Assembly: GCF_000499845.2 (NCBI RefSeq)
Contig: NC_023749.2
Location: 43,582,177 to 43,646,176 of the forward strand
Reading direction: 5' to 3'
Length of the DNA: 64,000 bases
Source: Phaseolus vulgaris
Lineage: Eukaryota; Streptophyta; Magnoliopsida; Fabales; Fabaceae
Shown here piece by piece: positions 45,071-55,900 of the stretch; the first letter of the stretch is position 1, and each line of letters begins with the position of its first letter. Made by a program: the position numbers and the translations under genes. A model generated the notes under the pieces. That model was given only the letters and a program-made list of their open reading frames with translations, did no database searches and was not told where the DNA came from.

Positions 45071-47678
45071 ATGACTCGCACCAAGATTACCCCGAACCCC
45101 CCTCCATCAGCGCGAAACCTTCCTTCACAAGCACACGACTCAACACAAGTTCGTGGTGCTTCCTCCTCGCAGGCTGAGAGGCCTGCATCTTCCCAATCTA
45201 CCCTGGCTCAGGCGACTCCATCTAACGCTGGAGGAGCCCCCGTCCCTCTGCCAGATTTCAAAACTCTATACCCCTGGGCTAACTCAACCCTTCTGAAGGA
45301 GACCTCGTCGGTGAACACTGCGGGAGCAGTTTTGCGGTTGACTAAGGGGGACGAAATCTACCAGTCGTTTCACAAGGAGCACGACGAAAGGATGATGGTG
45401 CTGCCTTGCCCCGCCGACCTGCCCGTGTGTGCTGATGACAAAGTAAGCGCCGACGGGCCCTTCTGCTTTGTCTATACAACTTTCTTCAAGAAGGTCAAGC
45501 TTAGGTTCCCTCTTACCCGATTCGAGAGGGAACTTCTTACCGAGCTCAACATTGCTGCCGCCCAGCTCCACCCCAACAGCTGGGCGTTTGTTCGAGCCTT
45601 TCAAATAACATGCGACCACCTGGGGTTGCCCGCGTCGGTGGACGTGTTTTTGTTCCTTTTTGAGGCCAAGCACCCAGGAGACCGCCTGTGGGTCAGCTTG
45701 AATGCGATTGCTGGGAGATCCATTTTTACCATCTTCCAGCAATCGTACAAAGACTGGAAGGGAAAATTCATCCAAGTACGTGCAAACGACAAGGATACCT
45801 CCCTTCTTGATGGCTTCCCCTTGTACTGGGTGGACAAGGGGAAAAAGGAGTCCAAGAGCTGCTTCAGGAGGCCCAGAAGTCCTGATAGCATGGGAGCATT
45901 GGACAGAGACCTTTGTCTCTTCTGGAAGAAGGTGGCGAACGCCAACATAACTTTCCTCACCACTTCCCTGATCAGCTTTGAGTTCTTCGAAGATCAGCTA
46001 GAATTTCAAATAGGTTAGGTCATTTGAACCATTGCTTTAATACTGCTTCTGCTTAGCTGTCTTTGGGCGTCTTGTGCGTTATGCGCAAGACTTTGGCTTT
46101 ACTTTTCCTGCACATACTATCTGCTTTGCTGTTTATTACACTATGCACTTATCTGTTTTCCTTGAGTTAACCCACGCATCTCTGTCCCCTGCAGACAACA
46201 TGTTGCCCAGGAACATGCTCGCTGAACTCAAATCGCTCGCCCGAAACTACGGGTTGGCAACCGGTTCCCAAACGGTGCCCAACTCGGCGGTCGAGAAGGC
46301 CATCGTTCATGGGCGATCACCGCCCAAGGAACCCACCCAGCGCAAGAAACTGGTCCTTAAGAGACCTAAGCGAAAAGCCCCTCAAGTCGTCCATGAGGAG
46401 GAAGAAGAGGATGACGAGGTCACAGAGGATGGCCTCGTTACAAAAAGGAAGAGGGTGGCACCATCTTCTCCACCTGCTCCACCCCCTCTTCCAACCTCAA
46501 CACCACCATCAACGCCTGCTCCTCCTCCCTCATCGCCAACACCACAAGCTCCTTCATCACCAGTCCAAGCGGTTCCGCTGGCCACTGCGCCACCCGCAGC
46601 TGAGGCCCAAGAGCCAAATTTCCTGGAGGACCCCCCAAGTGCCTCTACGCCACACATCTCAGCTGGAGGGGGCCCCCCTTCAAACACCTCAGCTGCAGGA
46701 GATGTTCCAATCGGGGATGAGGTTGCTCATACCTCTCCGATTCTAATCACCGAATCCCCGATCCCGTCGCCACGCCAGGAAGCAAACACTGAAGATCCTG
46801 CTAAGGAAGGTGGCGGCGAGAACCCTCAACAAGCCCCCCTGGCGCCTCTCCAAGCAGCAAACCTTTCCCTTGACGTCACAAGGATGTGGGAACCTCTGAC
46901 TGCCAAACTGAAGACCATAGCAGAGGATATCCCAGCGATCATAACGAGGGCTGTGGAGAGCTCCACCAGGAGGCTTCAAGACGATCTCTTCAACCTCAAG
47001 ACTGAAAGTAGCACTATGAAGGTCGAGGTGGAGAAAATGTCATTCAGCCTGACGCTCGCAGAAATCGAACACTCCCGAGTGGAGGATGCCCTGAATACCG
47101 AGCTCAGGCTGGCGCGCAAGGAAGCTGCTGACCTTCGCCGCAAAATTCACGATCTTGCCCAAGAGAAGGTCGAGTTGGAAAGCAAAATCGTGCCTCTTCG
47201 CACCAAGGCGAGCGACCTGGAGGCTCACATTCAAGCTGACGCCGCCAAGTTGCAAAAACTGGAGCAGAGGTCGATCGACCGCGAGAAGCTACTTGGGCAA
47301 GTAGAAAAAGCGAGGGACGACGCCGTGGCTGATCTCGCCGAGGCAAACAAGGAGAAAGGAAAGATGGCTGCCGAGTTGGCCCAAGCTCAAACGGAATCCA
47401 AGAAGGTTACTGACGACCTTCTCCATGCTCAAGAGACCAACGAACAACTCCGAAAACAGGTTGAAGAGCTGGAGCAGCAGAACAAGGAGCTCAAGAAACA
47501 GGTTGAAGAACTTCAAGGGCAAATTAAAGAACTTAAGCTAAATTCTGCTCAGATTCTGGCTGCTGGATTCGAAGCCGCTCGGGAACAATTCGCATGCCTA
47601 TTCCCCGATCTTGACCTCAGCATGGTGTCGTTGAACAACGAAGTAGTAGATGGAAAGGTCGTTCCTGCTGAAGACTAA
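45071..47678 (+). CDS. A3 antisense gene, intact two-exon coding region (808 aa)
   Basis: Exon 1 is 45071-46013. The intron 46014-46194 has donor ATAG|GTTAGG and acceptor CTGCAG|AC. Exon 2 is 46195-47678. The spliced frame is 809 codons with no stop. Residues 1-60 are disordered (MTRTKITPNPPP start). Residues about 85-290 are a conserved globular domain with LHPNSWAFVRAF (165-177) and QQSYKDWKGKF, like the 'putative gypsy type transposon' domain. KRPKRK (370-375) and KRKR (398-401) look like nuclear localisation signals. A proline-rich linker follows, and a coiled coil (about 590-770) ends in EVVDGKVVPAED. The gene is convergent with pol. AATAAA lies at 47729. Extra antisense ORFs are known in Tat elements, but their biochemical role is not. 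Splicing is predicted, not observed. Confidence 0.82.
46014..46194 (+). other. Coding intron of A3 antisense gene
   Basis: 181 nt. Splits the codon after its first base (G|AC, Asp), exactly as in A1 (115 nt) and A2. Exon sequence on both sides aligns between copies; intron length differs between A1 and A3. Confidence 0.78.
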
Positions 47679-47728
47679 TCAACTCCACCTCATCTGCTAC
47701 TTTATAATTTCCCTTGTATATACCTTGT

Positions 47729-47734
47729 AATAAA
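47729..47734 (+). terminator. Poly(A) signal of A3 antisense gene
   Basis: AATAAA about 50 bases after the stop; also present at the same place in both palindrome arms (38417 and its mirror). Confidence 0.6.
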
Positions 47735-48289
47735 AACTCGGGCATATGTGTTTTGAACAGATACTTATTTCAATCACAAAGCTTGGATATTCTCTCCCCT
47801 GACTCCTTTTAAGCGCTTTAGCCTTCTTTGCATGTTTAACTTTGTCGGATTTAACTTAGTGATTTTGCAAACGCGACTTTTGACGTAACTGCCTCGAGCC
47901 AATTCAAACTTTAAGCAATAATCACTTTAAACAACTTGTACTCTTGAGGCACTAACCTTATCATAAGAATACCTTCCAAGCAACGAACTGTCACTCAATC
48001 ATTGGCTCAAACAACGTCCCACTCGACCTGCTTTATCAAACAAGTCTTTCAACCTTCTCGCCGTCATTTAAACTCTTCCCGATCGCCAAGACCTCTTGGT
48101 AACATCAGCTTTTCCTAGCCTCGTGCTTTGGCAATCGTTTCTTTATCTGGGGTAGAAGCGCCCTTTGGGATCTTCCTTTGCCCTCCTGAACTTCAGAGCA
48201 AAAGACCGGCTGACTAGGCGTTCTCTTCGAACCTACCTTAGCCACCTTTCAAGCTTCTTCCACCCTCTTCGCCATACCTGAACTCGTTC

Positions 48290-49040
48290 GAGACGAGAAG
48301 GATTTTATCTTGCCTATGCTCGCACGTAAGCAAGAAGGTCTTTTAACTCGCCTGAACTCGCTCAACGGCGAGAAGGACTTTATCTGGTGCCTCAACTTGC
48401 CCAGGGTGTACATCTCCTCCCCCCTGGATGCACTGAGGACCTTTTCTTTCTCTCGCCTGCACTCGCTCGGCGGCGAGGAGGTCTTTAACTGGCCTTAGCT
48501 CGCACAACGGCGATAAGGACTTTATCCGGTGCCTCAACTTGCCCAGGGTGTACATCTCCTCCCCCCTGGATGCACTGAGGACCTTTTCTTTCTCTCGCCT
48601 GCACTCGCTCGGCGGCGAGGAGGTCTTTAACTGGCCTTAGCTCGCACAACGGCGATAAGGACTTTATCCGGTGCCTCAACTTGCCCAGGGTGTACATCTC
48701 CTCCCCCCTGGATGCACTGAGGACCTTTCTCTTTCTCGCCTGCACTCGCTCGACGGCGAGAAGGTCTTTAACTTGCCTCTACATTGCCCCAGGGGTTCCA
48801 TCTTCTCGCCCCCAGAAACATGGAGGACCTTTTACTCTTTCTCGCCTGCACTCGCTCGACGGCGAGGAGGTCTTTTACTTGCCTCAGGACGCGCGAGAGC
48901 GTTGAGGTCTTTCATCTGGTGCCTCCGATCGCCGAAAGACGATGAGGACTTTGAGAACTTAACTGGTGCCACCAATCGCCGAAAAACGATGAGGACTTAA
49001 AACTTAACTGGTGCCTCCATTCGCCGAAAAACGATGAGGA
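48290..49040 (-). repeat. A3 3' UTR tandem repeats (142-bp step)
   Basis: ggtgcctcaacttgccc recurs at 48386, 48528 and 48670 (142 bp apart), followed by shorter units with cgccgaaaaacgatgagg. Units relate to A2 but copy number and spacing differ. Confidence 0.88.
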
Positions 49041-49176
49041 CTTAAAACCCTTTAGAAAGCACGCGATATATCTTTTCTTGCCTTAAATCATGTACAAATG
49101 ACAAGGTCTTTCTTCAAAACTTTTGAAAATAGCACACATGCAATCTGAAAACACCTTATACTTCGAAAACTCTTCT

Positions 49177-49228
49177 TTTATTGGGTGGCCTCATTAAAAA
49201 CCCTTCTTAGGGAAAAAAGAGTGCCCCC
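49177..49228 (-). other. Conserved post-pol block, A3 copy
   Basis: On the minus strand gggggcactcttttttccctaag, then gggtttttaa, gaggccaccca and aataaaag, about 65 bp past the pol stop. Confidence 0.7.
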
Positions 49229-49291
49229 TTCAAACTGTTTTAACAGAGACATTGTAATATAACATTGTGCTTGTCTTTACTTACAAAGCTC

Positions 49292-52200
49292 TTAACTATA
49301 GTACAACTTCAGGTGTGTGGCGTTCCAGGTGCGAGGAATCGCCCCTCCTTCCAGCGCTTCTAAGCGGTAGGCTCCGTTCCCGAGTGCCTCAGTTATTCTG
49401 AACGGTCCAGTCCACTTGGGTGATAGTTTATTCTCCATCTCGTACTGGTGGGCCTTCCTCATCACCAGATCGCCTTCTCTGAACTGCCTTGGCATCACCT
49501 TTGAGTTGTATCTTCGCTCGATCCTCCTCTTCACCGCCTCAGCCTTCAGCCTCGCCTCTTCCCTGACCTCATCCAGCAGATCCAGGTTCAGCCTTCTCTC
49601 TTCATTCGAGTCTTCCTCTACAAAGTTCTGGAATCTCGGCGAGCTCTCTTGGATCTCCACCGGAATCATGGCGTCACACCCATAGACCAAGCTAAACGGG
49701 GTCTCATGGGTTCCTGACTGCTCGGTGGTGTGGTACGCCCAGACTATACGGGGCACCTCCTCAGCCCAACTTCCCTTGGCTTTCTCAAGCCTTCTCTTCA
49801 AACCTCTCAACAACACCCGATTAGCTGATTCCACCTGGCCATTTGTTTGAGGGTGCTCGACGGATGCAAACACTTGTTGAATTCCAACCCCTTCGCAAAG
49901 CTTCTTCAACAGGTGGCTTGCAAACTGCGTCCCATTATCTGACACCAGGCGCTTAGGCACTCCAAACCGGCACACAATGTTCTTCCATACAAAACCTTCG
50001 ATCTTGTGTGCGGTGATCTGGGCCACTGGTTCTGCTTCAATCCACTTGGTGAAATACTCAATCGCCACCACCAAGTACTTCATTTGCCTGATCGCCAGCG
50101 GGAAAGGTCCCAGGATGTCGATTCCCCAAGTATGAAACGGCCAAGGGCTATAGATCGACTTCAACTCCTCGGGAGGTGCCTTATGCCAATCGGCGTGCTG
50201 CTGGCATTGTTTACAACATTGGGCATATTTCTTGCAATCTTCTCTCATGGATGGCCAGTAGTAGCCTGCACGGAGAGTCCTCGCGGCCAGAGCTCGACCC
50301 CCGACGTGGCTTCCACATATACCTTCGTGGAGCTCTGCCATAATTCTCGTGCACTTCTCGCCGTGTATGCATTCCAGGAGTGGGTGAGTGAACCCGAACC
50401 TGTACAGATCGCCATCAATCAATGTGTACTTGCTGGAATTTTTCTTTACCTTCCTAGCTTCTGTTGCATCGAGCGGGAGGAGGCCATCTGCCAAGCACCG
50501 CTTGTACTGTGTTATCCAAGTGTCTGGCTCATAGGCGGCGCAGACCTGCATCACGTCCACCTTCTCTCCTCGACATGCTCTAATTCTCGGCGATCTCAGA
50601 GTTTCTTGCGTCAAAGACTTATGGCTTCTCGCTGCTCTCTCTGTCGACTTGCTTATCTGAAGGACCAGGTGATCTGCTACAAATGCCCTCGGCGTCTTCA
50701 GAGTTTCTTGAATCACCGTCCTCTGCCTACCCCCCTTGCCTGAGCTGGCGAGCTTAGCAAGCAAGTCAGCTCGGGCATTCTGCTCTCGGGGCACATGTAC
50801 TACTTCAAAAGAGGCAAAGGAACTCTTCAATTCCTGCACATACGCCAAGTAAGCCGCCATTTGTGGATCTTTAGCCTGGAACTCGCCTGTTACTTGCCCT
50901 GTGACTAGCAGCGAGTCACTCTTAGCCATCAGCACCCTAGCTCCCATCTCCTTGGCCAGCAGAATCCCGGCGATCAGCGCCTCATACTCTGCTTGATTGT
51001 TGCTGGCTTTGAAGGCAAACCTCAAAGATTGCTCAATCAGCACGCCGTTGAGCCCTTCCAATATGACTCCAGCACCGCTACCCTGCTGGTTCGACGATCC
51101 ATCCACCGAGAGTACCCAACGGAAATCGTCTCCTTCAACCCGCGTCGCCTCTGATGAGAGCTCGACCACAAAATCTGCAAAGATTTGCCCCTTGATCGGG
51201 CCTCGGGGCTCATATTTAATGTCAAACTCTGACAACTCCACTGCCCACTTCACCATTCTTCCCGCAACATCAGGTTTCTTCAAGACCTTCTGGATGGGCA
51301 GGTCAGTCTTCACCAGTATTGTGAAACTGTGGAAGTAGTGGCGCAACCTCCTCGCCGAAAACACCACAGCCAGCGCAGCCTTCTCCAGGGCCTGATATCT
51401 CGTTTCTGGGCCCTGCAACACCTTGCTCACAAAATAAATAGGCTTCTGAGCCTGATCTTGATCCTGGGCGAGCACCGCACTCACCGCCCTCTCAGTCACA
51501 GCGAAATACAGCCTGAGAGGGGTTCCCGCCAGCGGTTTGCACAGAACCGGCGGGCTCGCCAGATACTCTTTTAGTTTGACGAAAGCCTCCTCGCACTCTT
51601 TCGTCCAAACGAACTTGTTATTGCGCCGCAGACACTGAAAATAGGGATGCCCCTTTTCTCCGCTAGCTGACACGAAGCGAGATAGGGCTGCCATCCGACC
51701 TGTTAGCTGCTGGACCTCTTTCACTGTAGCCGGGCTTCTCATCGCCAAGATGGCGGCGCACTTGTCTGGGTTGGCTTCTATTCCTCTTTCAGTCAAGAGA
51801 AAACCCAAAAACATTCCAGCCTCCACGCCGAAAATGCATTTCTCCGGGTTGAGCTTTAACTTGAACTTGGCGATCGTCGTGAACAATTCTTCCAAGTCCA
51901 TAACGTGCTTGCTTTTCTCCTGCGAGGTCACGACCATGTCATCGACGTAGGCTTGCACGTTCCTTCCCAGCATTGGTGCAAGTACCCGATCCATCAACCT
52001 CTGGTACGTGGCCCCCGCGTTCTTCAGCCCAAACGGCATCACCTTATAGCAGTAGCACGACCTCTCCGTCATGAAGGCTGTTTTTTCTTCATCCATGGGA
52101 TGCATCTTGATCTGATTATAGCCCGAGAAGGCATCCAGGAAACTCAGCAGCTTGCACCCTGCAGCACTATCAACCAGGGCATCAATGCTTGGTAAAGGAT

Positions 52201-54190
52201 ACGAATCCTTTGGGCAAGCTTTGTTCAGATCGGTGAAATCGACGCACATGCGCCATTTCCCGTTACTCTTCTTCACCAGTACGACATTTGCCAACCATTC
52301 AGGGTACTGGACTTCCCTGATGTGGCCTGCAGCGAGGAGTTTCTGTGTTTCGTCCCTGATCGCCTGCCTCCTCTCCTCATTGAATTTTCTTCTCCTTTGT
52401 CGCACCGGTCTCACCATGTTGTCCATCGCCAGATGGTGGCACAAGAAGTCGGGATCGATCCCGGGCATGTCCGAAGCGGACCAAGCAAACGCGTCCAGAT
52501 GCCGCTCAATCACCTTGGCGATCTGGTCCTGGAGATCGTCCTCCAGAGATCTTCCGAGCTTGAAGATTTTCCCTCCGATCTCCTTCTCGAGCCACTGCTC
52601 GACAGGTTTGGGCCTGGATTCTCTGGCGATCACCGCCCTGGCGATTCCCTGTTCCCTTGCTTCCTCGGGGCGATTCCGCGCCTCTTCGTCCTCCAGGCCA
52701 GCATTCCTCTCCCCTAGCTCAGCGTCTACCATCTCTACATCCCTTCCGGCAGCCTCCTCTGTTACCGGCGGTCTGGGTTTCACACCGGGAGGTGGGGTGG
52801 TTGTTACATAACTCACTGATCTTTTGTTTTTCAGGCTATTCTCATAGCACCTTTTCGCTTCTTTCTGATCAGACTTGATCGTGATCACCACCCCTTCCAT
52901 GGACGGCAACTTCACCTTCATGTGCCGAGTCGACGGAACGGCGCCTATCCTGTTAAGAGTGGGCCTTCCCAACAGGATGTTATATGCTGAAGGGGCGTTT
53001 ACGATGAGGTACTTGATTTTCTCCGTCCTCGACCCAGCCTCATCTGTAAACGTGGTTCTCAGCTCAATGTACCCCCTGACCTCCACCTGGTCGCCAGCGA
53101 ACCCATATAAGCACCCTCCATAGGGCCTTAGCTGGTCAAGGGGCAACTCCAGCTGCGTGAAAGTCGGCCAGAACATCACGTCTGCCGAGCTTCCTTGGTC
53201 CACCAGGACTCTGTGGACCTTCCTCCCTGCTGTTACCAACGAAATAACTATGGGATCGTTGTCATGAGGCACAACGTCCCGAAGATCCTGCTTTGTGAAC
53301 GTAATGTCCACTTCCGGCGAGTGATCTTCAAACATGTCCACTGTCATCACCGATCGCGCATACTTTTTCCTCTGCGATGCGGTGCATCCACCACCTGAGA
53401 ACCCCCCTGCAATGGTGTGGATCTCCCCGTGGATAGGCATCTCGTGTTGCTGGGCTTCTCCACCTGCTGGCTGGGAACTCGACGCTCCCCCCGTCCTCCT
53501 GTCCAGCAGATAGTCATTCAGGAAACCGCTCTTAACCAGATCGTCGAGCTGATATCCCAAAGACAAGCACGAGTCCAAGGTGTGGCCAAAACATTGGTGG
53601 AACTCGCACCAGGCGTCCGGCTTTGACCCCAGCACCTTGTCGCCCACCTTCTCAGGCGCCTTCAACCTAGTAGATATGTTAGGGATGGCGATCAGGTCCG
53701 CTAGTCCCATGACAAATTTGTGCTTAGGCGGGCGATTGTATTCCCGGCGTGCTGGTTGTTGGCGTGCTGGTTGTTGGCGCGCTTGGCTTCTTCCCTTGTT
53801 TCTCCTGTCGTAAGGATGGCGAGTCCTCTGGTCTTTTCTGGCCGCCGCCGCCATTTCCAGCACCCTCTGCGGCTGGATCCTGGTCTGGGCGCGTGGCCTG
53901 GCGGGAGCCACGCTGCCTCTCTTCTCGGCGACTTCACTCTCGTCGGCGATGTGGGCCACCGCAAGTCGCCTGACTTCAGCAAACGTCGCTGGGTGAGCCC
54001 TGATCAAGGCCTCGCAGAATGGCCCTGGCTGCACGCCCTTCTTGAAGGCATAGACCAGCATTTCTTCATCCTTGGCCGGCGATCTGACCATCTGCGCTCC
54101 GAAGCGATTGAGGTAGTCTCTGAGGGACTCCCCATGGTACTGCCTTATATCAAACAGATCATAAGACACCCTGGGCGGTGCCTTATTCAC
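49292..54190 (-). CDS. A3 gag C-terminal part plus pol (1632 codons open)
   Basis: One open frame from the Gag core (SLRDYLNRFGAQM) through a zinc-binding motif (CEFHQCFGHTLDSC), protease (VDQGSSADVMFW, ILLGRPTL), RT (DFTDLNKACPKDSY, YVDDM), RNase H, archaeal-type RNase H (DGSSNQQGSG, AEYEAL, KSDSLL, ARADLLA) and integrase (HHCC zinc site, WGIDILGPF, SDNGTQF, QVESANR) to the TWNATHL tail. All catalytic residues expected for the Tat lineage are visible. The annotated start is only the first Met after the frameshift near 54220; the true start is upstream in gag. It is the best preserved pol in the window and could supply enzyme if expressed. Confidence 0.92.
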   Translation of the reverse strand: MNKAPPRVSYDLFDIRQYHGESLRDYLNRFGAQMVRSPAKDEEMLVYAFKKGVQPGPFCEALIRAHPATFAEVRRLAVAHIADESEVAEKRGSVAPARPRAQTRIQPQRVLEMAAAARKDQRTRHPYDRRNKGRSQARQQPARQQPARREYNRPPKHKFVMGLADLIAIPNISTRLKAPEKVGDKVLGSKPDAWCEFHQCFGHTLDSCLSLGYQLDDLVKSGFLNDYLLDRRTGGASSSQPAGGEAQQHEMPIHGEIHTIAGGFSGGGCTASQRKKYARSVMTVDMFEDHSPEVDITFTKQDLRDVVPHDNDPIVISLVTAGRKVHRVLVDQGSSADVMFWPTFTQLELPLDQLRPYGGCLYGFAGDQVEVRGYIELRTTFTDEAGSRTEKIKYLIVNAPSAYNILLGRPTLNRIGAVPSTRHMKVKLPSMEGVVITIKSDQKEAKRCYENSLKNKRSVSYVTTTPPPGVKPRPPVTEEAAGRDVEMVDAELGERNAGLEDEEARNRPEEAREQGIARAVIARESRPKPVEQWLEKEIGGKIFKLGRSLEDDLQDQIAKVIERHLDAFAWSASDMPGIDPDFLCHHLAMDNMVRPVRQRRRKFNEERRQAIRDETQKLLAAGHIREVQYPEWLANVVLVKKSNGKWRMCVDFTDLNKACPKDSYPLPSIDALVDSAAGCKLLSFLDAFSGYNQIKMHPMDEEKTAFMTERSCYCYKVMPFGLKNAGATYQRLMDRVLAPMLGRNVQAYVDDMVVTSQEKSKHVMDLEELFTTIAKFKLKLNPEKCIFGVEAGMFLGFLLTERGIEANPDKCAAILAMRSPATVKEVQQLTGRMAALSRFVSASGEKGHPYFQCLRRNNKFVWTKECEEAFVKLKEYLASPPVLCKPLAGTPLRLYFAVTERAVSAVLAQDQDQAQKPIYFVSKVLQGPETRYQALEKAALAVVFSARRLRHYFHSFTILVKTDLPIQKVLKKPDVAGRMVKWAVELSEFDIKYEPRGPIKGQIFADFVVELSSEATRVEGDDFRWVLSVDGSSNQQGSGAGVILEGLNGVLIEQSLRFAFKASNNQAEYEALIAGILLAKEMGARVLMAKSDSLLVTGQVTGEFQAKDPQMAAYLAYVQELKSSFASFEVVHVPREQNARADLLAKLASSGKGGRQRTVIQETLKTPRAFVADHLVLQISKSTERAARSHKSLTQETLRSPRIRACRGEKVDVMQVCAAYEPDTWITQYKRCLADGLLPLDATEARKVKKNSSKYTLIDGDLYRFGFTHPLLECIHGEKCTRIMAELHEGICGSHVGGRALAARTLRAGYYWPSMREDCKKYAQCCKQCQQHADWHKAPPEELKSIYSPWPFHTWGIDILGPFPLAIRQMKYLVVAIEYFTKWIEAEPVAQITAHKIEGFVWKNIVCRFGVPKRLVSDNGTQFASHLLKKLCEGVGIQQVFASVEHPQTNGQVESANRVLLRGLKRRLEKAKGSWAEEVPRIVWAYHTTEQSGTHETPFSLVYGCDAMIPVEIQESSPRFQNFVEEDSNEERRLNLDLLDEVREEARLKAEAVKRRIERRYNSKVMPRQFREGDLVMRKAHQYEMENKLSPKWTGPFRITEALGNGAYRLEALEGGAIPRTWNATHLKLYYS

Positions 54191-54744
54191 GATGTACTGT
54201 TCAACGAAGATCTTTGAGAATGTTGAAAATTGGTTATGTGGCCGTTAGGTAGGCTCACAAACCACTCCATCGCCGTTCCCTGGAGCGTACTCACGAACAT
54301 CTTGCAGTAGACGGCGTCTGACCCTCCCGACAGCATCATCTGCGTGTGGAACGTGGTCAGATGAGCCTCTGGATCCTCCACGCCGGTAAAGACAACCTTA
54401 ACCGGAACCACGCTCGTGGGAATAGGCGTGTCGGTAATCGCCTGAACGAAAGGCATTGGGAAAACACGAGGCGGCGTAGACGGCGCCGCCTCTTCAACAG
54501 AAGAACGTCCTTGTTGCTCCTGAAGAGCTCGACGCAGCTCCTCAGTCACCTTGCTGAGCTCCTCGTTTCTGGCGCGAGAGGCGACCAGGTCCTTATGTAT
54601 TCTTGCCTGCTCTGCGCGCGAGGCTTCCACAGTTACCTGCAACGAGCGCATCATCTCTGCCATCTACGCCATGGTCATGGCGGCGTCGCCTTCAGCAGCG
54701 ACAGGCGCCACGGGACTGGAACGATTGCTTCTCATTTTTCTCAT
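54187..54744 (-). pseudogene. A3 gag N-terminal part with stop and frameshift
   Basis: The start at 54744 (MRKMRSNRSS) matches A2. A TAG at 54666-54664 replaces the CAG codon seen in A2 (codon 27). The following frame is open to a one-base deletion near 54220 (caacattctc against caacagttctc in A2), which shifts out of the pol frame. It encodes the coiled-coil N-terminus and half of the Gag core. An internal Met after the stop (MAEMMRSL) could restart translation. Confidence 0.88.
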
Positions 54745-55129
54745 TAACTTCAGCGTACCACAGGAATACAGCAAACAACACTTCAACCACGATCGAATCA
54801 GCGATCAATCGGAGAAAACTCAAGAAACTGCGCAAGAACTCAAGAACACCGCAAACCTTCGAAGAAAACCACAACTTCACCAAAAACCACCGTTTCCCCG
54901 CGGACAGCCAAACAAGCGAAAGAACTCGAACTTCCACCAAACAGATTGCGCGCAAGCAACAAAAGACCTCACTCCACCGATCGAAAGCCAAACAAACGGT
55001 ACAAAACGCAAACTCACCGAACGAAATTCAAAGAAACTGCGAACGACGGTTGCACCAGCACACAACCACGCAGAAAACCTCGAAAACTTCCACGAACTCA
55101 CGCTGTGAATGGGAGCAAGTTTTACACGG
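54745..55129 (-). other. A3 leader
   Basis: 385 bp between PBS and gag, similar to the A2 leader. No gene is seen. Confidence 0.6.
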
Positions 55130-55145
55130 CCCCACGGTGGGCGCC
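55130..55145 (-). other. A3 primer binding site
   Basis: GGCGCCCACCGTGGGG on the minus strand, three bases (TCA) inside the LTR, as in A2. Confidence 0.75.
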
Positions 55146-55148
55146 TGA

Positions 55149-55900
55149 TGATCCTGCCTGCTGACCGGAACGCTGGAGAATGCCTCGTCAAAGGATCGAC
55201 GTGCGCACCGCCTCTCACCTTCGTTCCTTTCCGGGATCTACTTCAAGAACCTGCAAAGAAACGATACGGCGCCGCTGCGGCCGATCGCACTACGACGCTC
55301 AAGTCAGTGACGGTATCACCAAATACTAAGGACAAGAACCGTGCAAATCCTCTCTCACAATTAGCTCTATCACTCGCAAGCGTAAAGTGTATGAACTGAA
55401 CGTGCGTACCTCAGAGAGTTTGTTAAGAGCTCTTATATACCTGGTGGCTTTCTCTCTCCTGGCAGTTGCAGACTTGGACACGTGGCTCGCATCCAACCGT
55501 ACACGTGCCATCATCTGGAGGCTCCCTGACTTGGCGCTGCTTCTACTCTCATTTTGGCTAAGTTACTTATGCATGGTACTGCCCAGTGCATAGCTAACTT
55601 AGGAGTGCGATCTCTACTGGAACTGGCAAGTTAGGGCCTTCATACACCCTCCCTGTGGTCTCGCCGGCCACCTTCATAACCTGCTGCTTCCCCTTTATCT
55701 TCGGCGATGTGCTCGCTCTGGCGATCTCCAATGACTAGGTCGCCTGAATCTACATCTGGCGACTTGATCTTTAACCTGGCGATCGCCTATTCTGGTAAGC
55801 TGGAAATCGGAACACGCCAGCTTAACAACTGGCGACTACGCGTGCCCCCCGACTTCCTTCCCTCCTGCCAACCTGGCGCCTTGTCAACACGCCTACACTG
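55149..55900 (-). repeat. A3 5' LTR, lacking its first ~44 bp
   Basis: Matches the 3' LTR but stops at cctacactg, where satellite begins; the TGTACC end and flank are gone. Confidence 0.92.

Larger units (their letters stand above)
47679..49291 (-). other. A3 3' UTR between convergent genes
   Basis: Non-coding. Unique sequence 47679-48289, tandem repeats 48290-49040, conserved post-pol block 49177-49228. Alignable to A2 but with a different repeat arrangement. Confidence 0.8.
43678..55900 (-). mobile_element. Element A3: near-complete Tat-lineage retrotransposon
   Basis: 12.2 kb in minus orientation inside satellite. It has both LTRs (the 5' one truncated), PBS, gag, one long pol frame, a repeat-rich 3' UTR, an antisense gene and a PPT. 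It is the best reference copy in the window. Gag has one stop and one frameshift, so it is not autonomous as it stands. Confidence 0.93.

Noticed and set aside
52152..52811. 219-codon plus-strand frame opposite A3 pol
   Set aside because: Shadow frame of the coding strand with low-complexity Ser-rich composition.
54551..55148. Plus-strand frames opposite A3 gag and leader (185 and 181 codons)
   Set aside because: They overlap each other, span gag, leader and PBS, and have no recognisable domain.
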